Assembly (NCBI GenBank): GCA_030374805.1
Contig: JARGSG010000112.1
Coordinates: 62,001-126,000 of the forward strand
Length of the DNA: 64,000 nucleotides
DNA from: Gracilaria gracilis
Lineage: Eukaryota; Rhodophyta; Florideophyceae; Gracilariales; Gracilariaceae
Direction of reading: 5' to 3'
In this document: positions 21,294 through 32,574 of the stretch, piece after piece
Layout of the letters: every line of letters begins with the position of its first letter
Numbering within the stretch: position 1 is the stretch's first letter
Notes under the pieces: model-generated
The model's database searches: none
Told to the model about the DNA's origin: nothing
What the model saw: the letters and a program-made list of their open reading frames with translations, nothing else
Position numbers and translations under genes: made by a program

Positions 21294-22621
21294 TTTTCAT
21301 TCTTGGACTTCTCAGATGCCATTCCAGCCTCAGATATCCTTGGGAAGTACCTGCCTCCAAAAACCGAGACCCTATCTCTTGCAGACTTGCTCCTGAGCAG
21401 GAAGAAGCCTACTGACGAGAGGCTAATAATCGCTACGTCAACCTCGATGCGAGCAGATTCAGTGCTGCTTTAAGCGCTATCAACTACCTTCGCAAAATCT
21501 GCAGTCATCCATCACTCGTTGCGAAAGATGTAGAAGACGACCCAAGTCTTCAGGATGTTGTTCGTGGTGGCACAGAGTACTTCGACATGTCACATTCCTC
21601 GAAAATGCTCGTAACCATGGCATTATGAGACGCAAGTCTTTCAGCAGAGGACAAAGTTATTCTCGTAAGCAATTTCACCTCCACTCTTGATCTTATACAA
21701 GATGCATTGATACGCCGTACCATCAAGTACTGTCGTTTGGATGGAATTACAAGTGTGAACCATCGAGGAGATACAGTTAGGCAGGTTAATAAGGGCAGAA
21801 ACGGACATGTGCTTCTGCTGAGTTCGAAAGGTGGTGGAGTAGGTCTGAATCTTATTGGCGCAAATCGCCCCATTCTGTTTGATCCGGACTGGAATCCAGC
21901 GACGGACTTGCAAGCAACGGCGAGTGTCTAGCGTGATGGTTAGAAGAAACCAGTACTCGTGTATAGGCTCTTATGCACGGGAACGATTGAGGAGAAAATC
22001 TTCCAAAGACAGTTGTTCAAAGGAGCACTGCAGACTGCATTTGATGGAGAGGAGGAGAAAGGACTGGATTCCGGCGGTGTGTTTGGGGGTAAAGAGGGAA
22101 ACTTTAGTGCTGAGCAGCTGAAAGACTTGTTTCAATACCACTGAAACCTAAGATTATGTGACACGCTGCAAGTGCTTAAGCGTTCCCAGCTCACGGCTGA
22201 CAAGATAACGACTGATGACGAAGATGAATTTGACATAGATCGAAAGGAGCTGGCGAAGCACGAAAACCTCTTGAAACGCTTTGGGGAGTATCAACGACTT
22301 GTCGAAAGTGAGTCGGTTGAGGTTGAAAATCTGGTTATGTGTGACGAAGATGAGACCTTGAACACCGCGTTAAATGCGGATTTGAGCACACATGGCATCG
22401 TCTCATACCTGTACACCAAGAAGTGTGGTAGCCAGTACGGGGAAGAAAACAATGGTTCCCGTGCGAAGTACGAACTTAAGAAACACGATGGAAGACCGAG
22501 CGGCAGCCTGAAAAGAAAGCTCCCAAAGCTCTTTGAAAGCGATTCTGAGAAAAGCAGTGATAGTGACGTTGATAAGGCTTTAGCCAAAGTGAACGCGGCG
22601 AAGAGTGGGACGAAGCTTTGA
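21294..22621 (+). pseudogene. RAD54-family Swi2/Snf2 helicase, truncated pseudogene
   Basis: Only the C-terminal half remains: DILGKYLPPKTE, INYLRKICSHPSLV, DKVILVSNFTSTLDL, YCRLDGITS, LLLSSKGGGVGLNLIGANR, FDPDWNPA, LVYRLLCTGTIEEKIFQRQ, then LKDLFQYH and an acidic tail (DDEDEFDIDRKEL, SDSEKSSDSDVDKAL). That order is helicase motifs IV to VI of Rad54 or Rdh54, which remodel DNA in homologous recombination. The N-terminal ATPase lobe with the Walker motifs is absent. Stops include TGA after SKMLVTMAL, and two TAG codons in ASV-stop-RDG-stop-KK, where the family has Trp and Gln. The frame shifts near 21470. RAD54 and RDH54 cannot be told apart here. Confidence 0.88.
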
Positions 22622-24135
22622 ATGGGTTGACCACCGAATACTAAGAGGGCGCGGACTGAGCGTAATGTCAACTAGATCTATATGATCAGGCCAATGGGTT
22701 CTGATCGTCCGGTTGCGGAGAGTGCGGTGTCGATGCTGTCTTTGGTGGGTACAAGCAGTTAAGAATCTCTTTGAGGAAGTTAGGACCTTGTGCGATTTCG
22801 AATTGCATTCCTTCTTCTCGCGCAAGCTCTGGAAGCTCACACGAAAACTGAGCATCTTGTCTTTTGTACCACTATGTGGTCGTCGTCCCATCGTCGCTCA
22901 AACGCTAGTCTATCGCCGGTTTCCGGATTTAACATGCAAATATGAACTGCCGGTTGATTACCGCATTGTAAAGTAGCACCTAACAAGTTCCAAACATCGC
23001 TGTAGATTAGCAGCTCGCCCGTCGCGTGTGGGGACGCCATTTTGCTCTTCGTGTATCGCTCGCGCTAGTCGCGTAATAGTAGCATCCGGCAAAAAAGTTT
23101 TGCAACGCTTGTGGTTTGAGTGCCTCTTTGCAAACGTTCCAACTCGTGAAGGGTTTCACGGGTTTGGCGGAGAATGGAGTCATATGAGATGTTGCGTGAA
23201 GTGGGTGACGACTATGTTGGTATGGCCGCGTGCAGGAGCGTGTTGTGGTACGGAGATATTTGTGAGGTGCAGTGTGAATGTCGCTTATTTCGGTAGCTCG
23301 CAGCTGTCGACAAGCAATAGAACTCTAAATTTGTAAGGTTAACACTGATGACAAGAATTTTTCACGACATGGCTGCCATACGTTGCACACGTGTATGCGA
23401 TGCATTGGAGCGGCTGGGCCGGTGCATTCAAGATCAATGACCACTTCCACGAAAGCATCGAGCGATCTATCGATGCTGCATCTTGCCGCCGCCGCCGCCG
23501 AGCCGCCGCGAACTTCACGCGAGGCGTGGAGATGAAGCCCACGACCGCACGCCCATGCACAACTATGAGACACCACCATCCTCATCTCTTCTTCTCTCCC
23601 AACCGGCATCTTCCCGCCCCCCCTCCCCACTGCACCCGCTCGTTTTCTCGCGCTCACTCTTCTCGGTGTCACGGATAAAGGCACCAGCGTAGAACGCAAA
23701 AGAATTGGGGCGTTTTGTAACCTGAAAAGAACCCTTTTTTGTGAGCGTGATGGCGATGTAACCGCCGCTGAGCCAAACTCCCACACGTAACAAACGCAGC
23801 TTTAACTGTCAACAGACAGATCACCATCCTCGGGGAGCATTCTCCACCAATCGTATATTGTTGGGGTGTTGTGGTCACGTTGACGCACACTGCGAGCTTT
23901 CATCGCGGAGTGCCATTCTAACGCCGCTCGCTTTTACGCGGCTGCACGGAATTTGTGAAAGTTCTATCCCGAAAGCACAAGAATAGCCGCCTTTGGTACA
24001 ACCTATGACCAAAAATTAAATCGTTAAAGCTAAGTTGAGTACTCCGCGGCGGGGCTTTTGCCGGGAGAGGGGGATGCCAAACGCACATACCCTGGTGGCA
24101 AGATCTTTGGAAGGACGCTTTGTGACGCGCAATCC
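22622..24135. other. non-coding, GCC run at 23.48 kb
   Basis: Open frames occur on both strands at 23.33-23.79 kb but look like chance products of a GCC trinucleotide run (about 23487-23515) and C-rich sequence. No gene is supported. Confidence 0.45.
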
Positions 24136-24142
24136 TATAAAA
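24136..24142 (+). promoter_or_regulatory. TATA box of unknown gene B
   Basis: TATAAAA followed by GCGGCTCG, 152 bp upstream of ATG 24294. It matches the position and surroundings of the TATA box of the related gene A. Confidence 0.55.
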
Positions 24143-24293
24143 GCGGCTCGATCACTGGTGACCGTGGTTCTCCCGACTGAATGGTCATCGCATTGACCAC
24201 TGCATCGTCGCACTAGATCTTGTTTGTCTTCAACATCAGCCCACAGCTACATTGATCTCCGTCACCGGCAATTCAACACATATTTGCATTGAA

Positions 24294-25259
24294 ATGGATT
24301 CACGGGCTACAGCTGGTAGACTCTTGAAGAATGGGAAGCCATGTGTCCGCAGGGAGCTTTGCAAGAAGTCGCCACGCGGAGCGCAGTAGAGGAAGTCGAG
24401 TTCGCTAAACAGGTCTTCAGTCAAACCAATCTCCACGAAGGAAACTGACTCAGGGTTGGATATGCCCGAATCGCGGAGTTGGAGCTCGAAGCCAGCTCTA
24501 GAATCTACTACAATCACAACAATCAACCTTGTATCTGATGTAGAGTCCGGAACGGAGCAAGGCCCAGATGTGAGCGAACCTGTATCTGCGACAGAATCAG
24601 AGGCGCCAGATTGTCGTGATGTACTCGACCTTATGTCTGAGGGAGATTTTGAAATGCGTACCGTGGTTGATCCATTGGAAGTCATAGGAGATCTTCACGA
24701 TGATGATGGAAATTTGAGAAGTCGAACAGAAGCTGCCTGGAGGTTGGGGATCAAGGTGCTTGAGAAAACGAATCCGGAAATCTTCGAGAGCAAGAAAGCG
24801 CGGATGAAAATTCGCTCCAAAGCGAAGCAGGGACACATCGTTTATGCTGGAATTGGGGTGGATATATCCAATTGTGATGGGCTGAGAAGTGTGATGGACA
24901 AGTTTTGCTCTCCAGAATTCAATTCCCGAAACCCGAGTGAGAAGGGCAAGAAAGAGTTGAAGACAACCGTGTCCCAGTTCTTACGTTGGTGCGTTGTCAG
25001 CTCTGCTTGCCATAAGAACGACGTCTGGAGGAGAAGCGTCTTGTTTGAAAGCGTGTCCAACAAATATCTTGTGGAGACGATTTTATCGCACTTTCTCGAG
25101 CGCTGTGCCACCCGGACGTTCAGAGCGAAGGCAGGACACTTTTTTGTAATGTGTGTCACAGCTCGGCCGACTCTCAGAGGTATTCGGAGGGATAACCTAG
25201 ACAATGTCGTTGCTTTTCTCAATGGCATTGTGCCGAAGAAGAGAGCTGTGCAGCTATAG
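24294..25259 (+). pseudogene. unknown gene B, relative of gene A
   Basis: ATG at 24294, one in-frame TAG at 24387-24389, then open to TAG 25257-25259 (about 320 codons). The N-terminus is acidic and Ser/Thr-rich. A basic middle (ESKKARMKIRSKAKQG) leads to a region shared with gene A: GKKELKTTVSQFLRW, RRSVLFESVSN, KAGHFFVMCV, LDNVVAFLNGIV. It stops where gene A goes on for roughly another 280 residues, so it lacks that C-terminal half. The product is unknown; a truncated copy of the same gene family or mobile element is likely. Confidence 0.5.
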
Positions 25260-25578
25260 CCTCTTCAGTAATATAGTTCTCTGATGTCTTGAGATGGCTT
25301 CGGCTACCGTGATAGTCTTCATAAGAGTTCATTGCGTGCGTACAGTTGGGATGGATAATGTGGTAGCGAATAAACGGGGCTCTTACTTTACGGGAAGAAA
25401 AAGAATCGATATTCTTCTTAGAAGCGCGGGTTCTGATGTTGTGCGCTACCTCTCCCTTGCCAGCTGTTTGGTTTCTCTTTCGTTTTCGAGTTGGTTCCTT
25501 AGAACTGTTCCCGGATTTTCCATTCTCTCCTTTCTGTTTTGTGGCGTTCTCAACACGCGGATTAGGCACTTCTGTCAT
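25219..25578 (-). CDS. hypothetical basic protein
   Basis: An ATG-started frame of 119 residues, Lys/Arg/Ser-rich (KQKGENGKSGNSSKEP, TRKRKRNQ), convergent with and overlapping the end of gene B by 41 bp. No domain is recognisable. It may be a chance frame or one exon of a larger gene. Confidence 0.25.
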   Translation of the reverse strand: MTEVPNPRVENATKQKGENGKSGNSSKEPTRKRKRNQTAGKGEVAHNIRTRASKKNIDSFSSRKVRAPFIRYHIIHPNCTHAMNSYEDYHGSRSHLKTSENYITEEAIAAQLSSSAQCH

Positions 25579-26616
25579 GCGGTCATTTGCGGATGGAACC
25601 TTTTTGTTTTCACGTTCAGCGACAAGGTTTATACATGCCTTTTTGAGGACGCCTTATCATATCTTTGACCTTGCGAGTGTTGTTTTGGAGCTTCCGAATG
25701 CTTTTTTTTCATGACCAATGCTTCAATGCTCCAGGGCGCATAAAAGCAAGCCGGTTGAAGAAGGACCATATCAACAGTTTCGGGCGGTAGAAATTCGCTA
25801 TCTGTGGTAAACGTCTTGCCAACTCGAATCCATGGTTCAATCGAGGAATGGAGCGCAATGGAGGTAGCTGTCCACTATCATACATGATAGACTCAGCATT
25901 CTCTTCGGGAACCCGTCGATGTATCCTGTATCCTTCGCTGATGGCTTTGAATAATTTTTCTCCGATGGTATTGAAGTCTCGTAGTCAACTAGTTGACTTC
26001 TCCGGAACTGGAAGACATATGTCCTTTGCCCAATTTGTCGGATGTTACAGAGTAGTTTTGTCAATTCTTGCACTGAATCAAACACCAAGTGGAGTTGTTC
26101 GCTGTCTTGGTTTTGAGACCGCCTCTCTTTCAAACTGCCCGTGAGCTGTGTTAAAGGCTTCAGCTTTTATCTCAACCTTGCGCTCTTTCGAGAGCCCAAA
26201 CTCTCCTACGGTCTAACAGTCGTCATGTGACGCCGACTCGTACACGGGCTGAACGTCTTCAGTTTATGCTAGTCAAAGGTATAGAAGGAGCTGACGTCTG
26301 TTGAAATCTCGAGATGCAAGTGCTAGCTTTAGTATTGACTTTCGTGAGCAGGACCAGAAGAAACACAAGAGTATATACATCTCGTTGTATATCCAGGTTT
26401 ACGTGACCGTGATTAATTTGCGCCGCGGGTTGTCGCTACAACTGTTAAAGATACGATTGCAAGCATCGCTCAAAGAGCTTCGTAAAGTCATCTAGCAGGA
26501 GTGTAACACACCAAGCCCTCTGAAGAGCGGGTTAACCCATACAGCTGCAGACTCACGACCACCATCCGCGAGACGAAAGCATACCACTCACTGCCTTGGA
26601 CGTCTCAGATTGTTTA
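25579..26616. other. no supported gene; weak minus-strand frame
   Basis: A minus-strand frame at 25837-26133 (LTKLLCNIRQIGQRTYVFQF) has a coding-like composition but no start, splice sites or family I can name. It might be a downstream exon or remnant of the ORF at 26.6-27.9 kb. Confidence 0.3.
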
Positions 26617-27858
26617 TCAAACTCGAGAAGGGCCATAAGTATAAGGTAGCGAGGAGACGAGAGCTTCTGCGTTCCTCGGAACTTCCCGCGGAGGTTTGAA
26701 ATCCAACTCGTCCTCGAACCAAGCTTTACCTATCTCTGTGAATATCATATCAACACTTCTGAGATGTCTCATTGCAAAAACTCGAAACATATCGAAGTCT
26801 ACGCCGCTTCCCAGTACATCGAGCAAAACAGTTTCCAATCGGTTGATGAGAGTATCCATGACGTCTGGGAGTGGCCGTCTCAGCACCCAGGGTTGTATCC
26901 GTATTCGACTGCTCCCGTTCCTTCCCTTTCGTCCATATCTCCTGCAAGCTATCTTCGCGCCTTCTATAACAGCACTATGAGCCACCGTGAGTGACTTCTC
27001 AAGACACGAGGAGAGACTCTCAGCAGGGAGCCCGGCCATTGGATCCCAAGAGTCGAAGCGTAACACTTTTCTGTTCTTGCAGTCTAGATCAACCTTAATC
27101 CGATGTTCAACAAAAAAAAGAAAGCCAGTTGCTCCATTTATCCCCTCTGCATTTGTCTCCTTACATTGATATGCACATCTCAGTATATACTCGGATATAG
27201 CGCACATATGAAAAACAAGTTCTTGCATTCTTGCAAGTGTATTGGGTTCAAACCACTTTCTTGCCACCGTTCCAACGCTCCTGTTTCGACTGAAGAGCGC
27301 GATTTCATTTTTGGGCAACGAGAAGCGTGGTACCTTCCTACCGGCGACCACTACATGTCGCCCATAGAGTAACTTCAGACCACTGTAGACAATACTAGAG
27401 GACGGATAACGAGACATAGCATCGAAAATGTTTCTTCCTTCACCTTCTCTCGGAAGTTTTGCTGCAAGAGCACAAACGTTTTCCCACATCCTAGTCTCAC
27501 CCCGCCAGTACTTCGACCCGTTCATCAAAATGCGCACTTCGTACTTTCTTACGATCTTCTGCGCAAATGATCGCGCATTACAAGAAAGCGTCCTGTTTTG
27601 ATGTCTGCAAGGACTCTGCTCTCTGGTTTCCTTGATTTCCATATCCATCAGTTCTCGAACCCACCGCACCACATCCGGAATTGAATCGGCCAATACTTTA
27701 CCCTGTGGCTTCAGTTCTTTGCTTCTTGCCTTTCTAAGAATTTGCCTTACAATAGAAACGTTATCCCTATTACTCTTCGTGATTGTCTTCGAGACTCCAT
27801 TGCAAGGCAATGGACTTGGCTTCTCTCTGGTTTGGGCCTTCACTCTTTTCCTTCTCAT
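26617..27858 (-). CDS. unknown ORF, 413 residues
   Basis: The longest uninterrupted non-transposon frame in the window. The first ATG is at 27856-27858; the frame is open slightly further, to a TAG that could be part of a splice acceptor. The N-terminus is strongly basic (RRIMRRKRVKAQTREK). The middle includes RKYEVRILMNGSKYWRGETR, a hydrophobic segment and Cys residues in MCAISEYILRCAYQC. Later parts alternate hydrophobic and charged residues (VDLDCKNRKVLRFDSWDP; SLTVAHSAVIEGAKIACRR). I recognise no domain. Overall style resembles the kinase-fold pseudogene at 36.4-37.8 kb, but I cannot show homology. Confidence 0.55.
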   Translation of the reverse strand: MRRKRVKAQTREKPSPLPCNGVSKTITKSNRDNVSIVRQILRKARSKELKPQGKVLADSIPDVVRWVRELMDMEIKETREQSPCRHQNRTLSCNARSFAQKIVRKYEVRILMNGSKYWRGETRMWENVCALAAKLPREGEGRNIFDAMSRYPSSSIVYSGLKLLYGRHVVVAGRKVPRFSLPKNEIALFSRNRSVGTVARKWFEPNTLARMQELVFHMCAISEYILRCAYQCKETNAEGINGATGFLFFVEHRIKVDLDCKNRKVLRFDSWDPMAGLPAESLSSCLEKSLTVAHSAVIEGAKIACRRYGRKGRNGSSRIRIQPWVLRRPLPDVMDTLINRLETVLLDVLGSGVDFDMFRVFAMRHLRSVDMIFTEIGKAWFEDELDFKPPREVPRNAEALVSSLPYTYGPSRV

Positions 27859-28247
27859 GATCCTGCGCTTCGAATCCAAAACGCAGCTTGCAAATATCTA
27901 ATCCAACGCCCACGTAGGTTTTTTCGACCCTGTAACAACAAGCTATCAGGTTTTGGGCTTCGCTATGGTCCTGGGGTTACGGTGTGCTTTCTGAAGTTCT
28001 TGTGCCTACCTTCGTAGGACGATCTCGTCGCGTTGCTGTGGAAAATGCGAACGAGTGATTTTATTTACAACAGTCGATCACAACGGCAACCTGAGAGCAT
28101 CTCCACCCATTCTCTTGAACTCTATTCCAACTACTGAAATTTGGATATGTTTAATCGGCGACTTCATCCACATATAGAATTGAACCGAGAGATGTGAGAA
28201 ATAATGGTCCTTGGAAAACTAAATGCCTACTTTATCACCCAGGTCGA

Positions 28248-28328
28248 GTACTGATATCGTACCGGTCCATTGATATCAGTACGATATCGTTCGGACCACA
28301 TGATATCAGTACGATATCAGTTTGGCCC
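28248..28328. repeat. 30-bp tandem repeat with GATATC palindromes
   Basis: TGATATCAGTACGATATC occurs at 28271 and again 30 bp later, with a diverged unit before (TGATATCGTACCGGTCC). Each unit is itself near-palindromic, so it could be a protein-binding array or a replication slippage product. Confidence 0.7.
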
Positions 28329-28479
28329 AACGCAAACGCAATTATGAGCATTTTAATAAATTAAATTTTTTTGAAGAGATGTCACCAGCCGGACCTGTCA
28401 TACAAAGTTCACATCGCTGTTTCCTCCCACTCTATTGCGTTTCGGTCCTTCTGTGCCTTACAAGCTGAGTGATAACCCC

Positions 28480-28604
28480 GTTATGTTGGAAATCACGTGA
28501 TGATATCGGGTCACTCGACAGAAAAATTGGTCCCTCGTCTTTGACTCGGGCCCGAATTTTCCTGTCTCGTGCCCCGGGTATCATCACTCGATTTTCAACA
28601 TAAC
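28480..28604. mobile_element. 125-bp hairpin (MITE-like)
   Basis: Left arm GTTATGTTGGAAATC..GTGATGATAT and right arm, read on the other strand, GTTATGTTGAAAATCGAGTG. The arms pair over about 55 bp with mismatches around a short centre rich in GGGCCC. No clear target duplication, so the assignment as a transposon is inference. Confidence 0.55.
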
Positions 28605-29224
28605 TCCTACGTATGTGAGTTTGAAATGACAGTGACTTCACAGAAAACAAATATTGTCGCTACAAGCATGTTGGTAGACGAAAAAACGAGAAAATTTTTT
28701 GCATAAACGGCGTTCACGCGATGCCCGTAATCAACTAAGACAACTATGGATCTTACCACAAGATGCCAACCGCGTAACGCTTCACTTATTGTTTTTCAAA
28801 GCAAGGATAGCATCAAACTGTTGCTGTTTTGATTGCTCCTCTACCCACAAAAAGAACCCGCGCCTTCAAGCAAAACTGGCAGGCCTCGGCTACTAACTGT
28901 GCTACCCAGATGGTGGCAATCTCCTCAGGCCTTAAAATTGAATACTTTTCATTTTTTTACACTTTCTAAAATATTCGCTGCGCCATTTTGACAGTTTCAC
29001 CATTATGCGCCCAGAAAAATATCGAAACGTTTTTCGCACGGTCTTCTGTATTCCAAACATGCTCCGCACTTTGTGCTGCGGACATTTAAATGTTTAGCAC
29101 TGTTCTGGTCTGTTGTCAAACGGAAACACATGAAGATTTAATGCACCCCTTCCCTTCCTGTTGTTCGTAGGACGGCCTGCTTTAATAAGAAAAAGAAGAG
29201 AGCGGGGAGCAGCGAACGTTTACG

Positions 29225-29233
29225 TGGGGCAAA
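29225..29233. repeat. 9-bp target duplication, left (MULE 2)
   Basis: TGGGGCAAA, repeated exactly at 36231-36239. Confidence 0.93.
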
Positions 29234-29515
29234 GGCTCCCGGAGAATCTACGCACTGTGAGGAATGTAGATTTTTGCCTCCAGATCCTCCACCTGTATGA
29301 AACAAAACGAACAGGATCCTCCACTTCTTCCACCGCGCTCCCCAGACCCTCTACCCCTAGTTCCAACTCTCCAAGTCACAGTTCCCTCCGTTTTGGAGCT
29401 CCTTATTCGTCAGCATCCTCCCCCGTCACCCTTTGGAGCTATCCACGCGTGACGTCACCCAATTTGAAAAACGCGCACACTGTCCTCTTTCAAGATGTGC
29501 CCGAATACACCCGCG
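29234..29515 (+). repeat. MULE 2 left terminal inverted repeat
   Basis: Matches the complement of 35949-36230 with few differences. Beyond it, to about 30.35 kb, both ends carry related but degenerate GC-rich repeats of the GCTCGTNGCNGCC type, so the full inverted repeats may be longer. Long Ser/Leu/Arg open frames across this stretch are by-products of that repeat. Confidence 0.9.
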
Positions 29516-29519
29516 CAAT

Positions 29520-30350
29520 TATCGCCCGCTGCCGCGTGTCGCTCTATTGCTCATCGCCGCCGCTCGCTGCCGCCCTCAGCTCTTGATCTACGCCACCGCT
29601 CGCCGCTTACGCTCGTCGCCAACGCTGGCCGCTTCCTCTCGTTGGTGCCAATTGCCACTCCCGCTCGACACTTGCGCTCCCGCTCGTTGCTGTCACTTTC
29701 TGCTCCCGTTTGTTGCTCCGTCTTGCTGCTCCCGTATCTCTTCTTTCCGTCTATGGCTCTATTGCTGGTGGCTACAGCTCGTCGCGGCGTTTCGACGCTC
29801 CTTTTCTCTGCTCCTGCTTGCATCTTCCGCTCGCTGCTGCGTCTTGCCGTTATTGCCTGTTGCTACCGCTCATCGCTGCTTCTCGCGGGCCCAGCTCGTC
29901 TCTGCACCTAGTCGTTTTCGTTCGTCGGTGGTTTTTGTTCCTCCTGGTGGCTACCGCTTACCGCTGCGTCTTGCCACACTTTTTGGCGCTGGTGGCTCCC
30001 TCTCGTCGCTGTTACTCGCCAATCTCGCTCGTCGCTTCCCCTCGTTGCTCCTATTGCCGCAGGTCGCTTCCCCACGCCCCTCAATTGGCAGCACGTAGTT
30101 GCTCTCGTAGCCCAAGTTGTCGCAGGTCCCTGCCGCTCGTCGCCACCGTTGCCAAAGGTGGCGGCCCCTCGTCACTGCCGCTGCCGCTCGTAGCTGCCGC
30201 TGCCGCTTGTATCTGCCGCTGCCGCTCGTAGCTGCCGCTGCCGCTCGTAACTGCCGCTGTCGCTCGTGGTTCTCACTGTCGGAGGTCGCTCGGGGCTGCC
30301 GCTTGCAAAGATTACTGCAATCCTTGCTGCTTCAGGTCACTCTTGCTGGT
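29520..30350. repeat. subterminal GC-rich degenerate repeats (left)
   Basis: Many variants of GCTCGTCGC and GCCGCTGCCGCTCGTA, clearest at 30150-30260. The other end has the complementary forms (GAGCGGCGGTAACGAGCG). Subterminal repeats of this kind often bind the transposase in MULEs and related elements; that role here is inference. Confidence 0.7.
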
Positions 30351-30410
30351 CGATTCCGTTCTTGGCTACCGCGCCTGCCGCAGACGCTCTGGGATCTCGT
30401 TTGGCACGTT

Positions 30411-32483
30411 ATGATCACCTTCCGCGATTCGAGCGATACGTCCGCACGATTCCCGCCCGAGGATCCATTGGATGCAAATGTATTCAGCATCTTGGATCCT
30501 CGTCTGGGGAATTCAGGGGATGAATTGGACGAGAACTTCGACCCGGTGAAGAGTACGGAAGAAATTATGGGAGATGACAGCGATCTGGATCGTCAACTCA
30601 AGAAGAAAGAAGAGAAGGCCGTACGTGAAACGATGAAGAAGATCTCGTGGTTTCTTGAATTAGTAAAGAAGCACACAAGCGTGGATTTCAATCGAAGGGA
30701 TAGCGATGGTTTCAAGGAGCTTAAGGGATTATGGTCGTATATCATCCTGGATCTACGGAACGCTGTGGACAATAGAGGAAAAGTGGGATCCCATTTCATA
30801 TCTTCTTTTGAACGACATGCCTGGTTTTCTAACATGTTGTTGGGGTCGGGGGTTCTTGAACTTGAGCCAAGTGTTGGCGTCGTCTTGATTCCTGTGGATA
30901 CAGGGACTAATATCAGTCGCCTTGCAAATGCCTACGAAGAACTGGCGAGGGAGGAACAACATGAGACCGTACAACGCTTCAAAGCAAGGTTCACCGAGAA
31001 GCTGTATCCAAGTCCGAAAGAAATTAACACGATTGTGGTTCCCGTTGTTGTTAACGGGGATCATTGGGCTGCTTTTGTCGCGGAAAAGGTTGATGAAACG
31101 AAGTGGCAAATTTACTGGGGTGATAGCTTGGGATATAGGTGTCCGGTGAAATGCCAGCAATTGATCGTAGCAATCATCTCACACTCGCAGAATAGGAGTA
31201 TTGAATAGATAACGCGAAAGGAAAACTACATGCTGGACGTCCTAGGGTTTGCCAGACAGAACGACTCCCATAGTTGCGGTGCGTACGTTGTTTCAATGAT
31301 GGCTTCTTTCGCGCGTACGCGTGGGGTGATTCCTAACGCGAGTTTTGTACCTGGACATGATCCAGAGCTAACGGAGCGGCTGCGGTGGAGCTGTGCTGAG
31401 GTACGGGTGCGACTGATAATGTCTCTCACTCACATCCTCCCTGGGATGAACGAATTTGCCATTGCGACGATTTATCTAGAACGGCGTGAAAGGATCTACC
31501 TCTCTCGCAATGGAAAAGAAGCACGAGTTAGAACGGGTGGCACGTCTGAGGGGACTACGATGGATAGCGAAGTGAGGCAGTTCAGATCAAGAGCGGTTAA
31601 CAGGAAAGGTAATGATGGACGTGTTGTCAGTTCCCGCTCAGGAACTGAGGGTGAGATAATTCGGAATGGGAGTGATGGCATTCAGGAGATGGGGAGTAGG
31701 ATTCCACACGGTGACGGTGTCACTGGGGACTCTGTACATGTGAATGCTGAGAGTAAAATTGCAGAAATGAGTGTACTGGACCTCTCCGCATATGTGTACG
31801 ACCTCTGTGATAAGGAGGGGTACCAATATGCGGTTCAGTTCTGCAAACCGATGCGGAGATCGAAGCAGTACGCACTAAATGTCCGTATTCGCTGTATCAG
31901 ATACAAGCTGAAGCCGCCTGGTTGTGCTTGTAAGGGAGCTTTCATGGCTAAAGCTCTGAGGAACGGAAAGGGATGGGTAATTACGGGGACGAACGTTCAT
32001 AACCATGAACGGTTGACTAGCGGTTATCGTGGAAACAAGGGAAAGCGCAGGGATGCTCTTAAGACTGCCATTGTGAAGGATGTCCCCCCTCTTCTACGCA
32101 TTCCTTTCATTACTTTTGACCCTCCGAAACGAAAGAAGGAGACACCTTCTGACAGAGTTAGAGGATCGAAAGGGAGGGGGGTGCTTTCCGATGATGAGGA
32201 ATTCCTCACCTCAATGCCAACACGATCTCCCAGTGTAATGGAATTGGTCCAGAGCAATCGGGTGGTTCAGAACGATGGAGCGTACATGAATACCCCCGAC
32301 TGTCATGCAAATCCTACGGAAGGTGGCGATGACGATGTTATACTCGTCAAGGTTGAGGGGAGCGGCAGAGGATCTGAAGGCATTGCAGTGAGTAGAAATG
32401 GAGGATCTCAAGGTATATCATTGCAACCTGATGTTCCCGCTTGCGCGTCTGATGACAGTTCAGTCATCGATATAACTGACTGA
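30411..32483 (+). pseudogene. MULE 2 ORF1: Ulp1 (C48) protease plus FAR1-like domain
   Basis: ATG 30411, in-frame TAG at 31206-31208, end at TGA 32481-32483 (about 690 codons). After an acidic N-terminus the protease domain shows all four C48 positions: His 31062-31064 (GDHWAAF), Asp 31122-31124 (YWGDSLG), Gln 31257-31259 (ARQND) and Cys 31275-31277 (HSCGAYVV). The TAG stands where copy 1 has TGG, so a Trp codon was lost between catalytic Asp and Gln. A FAR1/WRKY-GCM1-like module follows at about 31770-32030 (YQYAVQFCK, RIRCIRYK, NVHNHE). The C-terminus is polar. Ulp1 domains are known in plant MULEs of Kaonashi type; here protease and DNA-binding module share one frame. Confidence 0.88.
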
Positions 32484-32516
32484 GTTAGAAAGAATATTGG
32501 CCCGGAAGCGACGCAG

Positions 32517-32574
32517 GTAAGCCTTCATCCCATTGCGCACTACTTTTTTCGTAATCTCTAACATTCTTTTACAG
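32517..32574 (+). other. spliceosomal intron, 58 bp
   Basis: Donor CAG-GTAAGCC, branch site CTCTAAC, tract TTCTTTT and acceptor ACAG directly before ATGGAAACTG. Length and signals are typical of fungal introns. It lies between the protease frame and the transposase frame, so it may be in the 5' leader of a second transcript or join the two proteins if the TGA at 32481 is a mutation. Confidence 0.75.

Larger units (their letters stand above)
27859..29224. other. intergenic with repeats
   Basis: No gene is supported. Contains the GATATC tandem repeat at 28248 and the hairpin element at 28480. Confidence 0.5.

Noticed and set aside
23391-23786. Overlapping open frames on both strands at 23.4-23.8 kb.
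   Set aside because: Created by a GCC run and C-rich sequence; no conserved motif.
29433-30231. Long Ser/Leu/Arg open frames in several frames.
   Set aside because: They lie in the GC-rich subterminal repeats of the MULE and recur in mirror form at 35.5-36.3 kb on the other strand; repeat artefacts.
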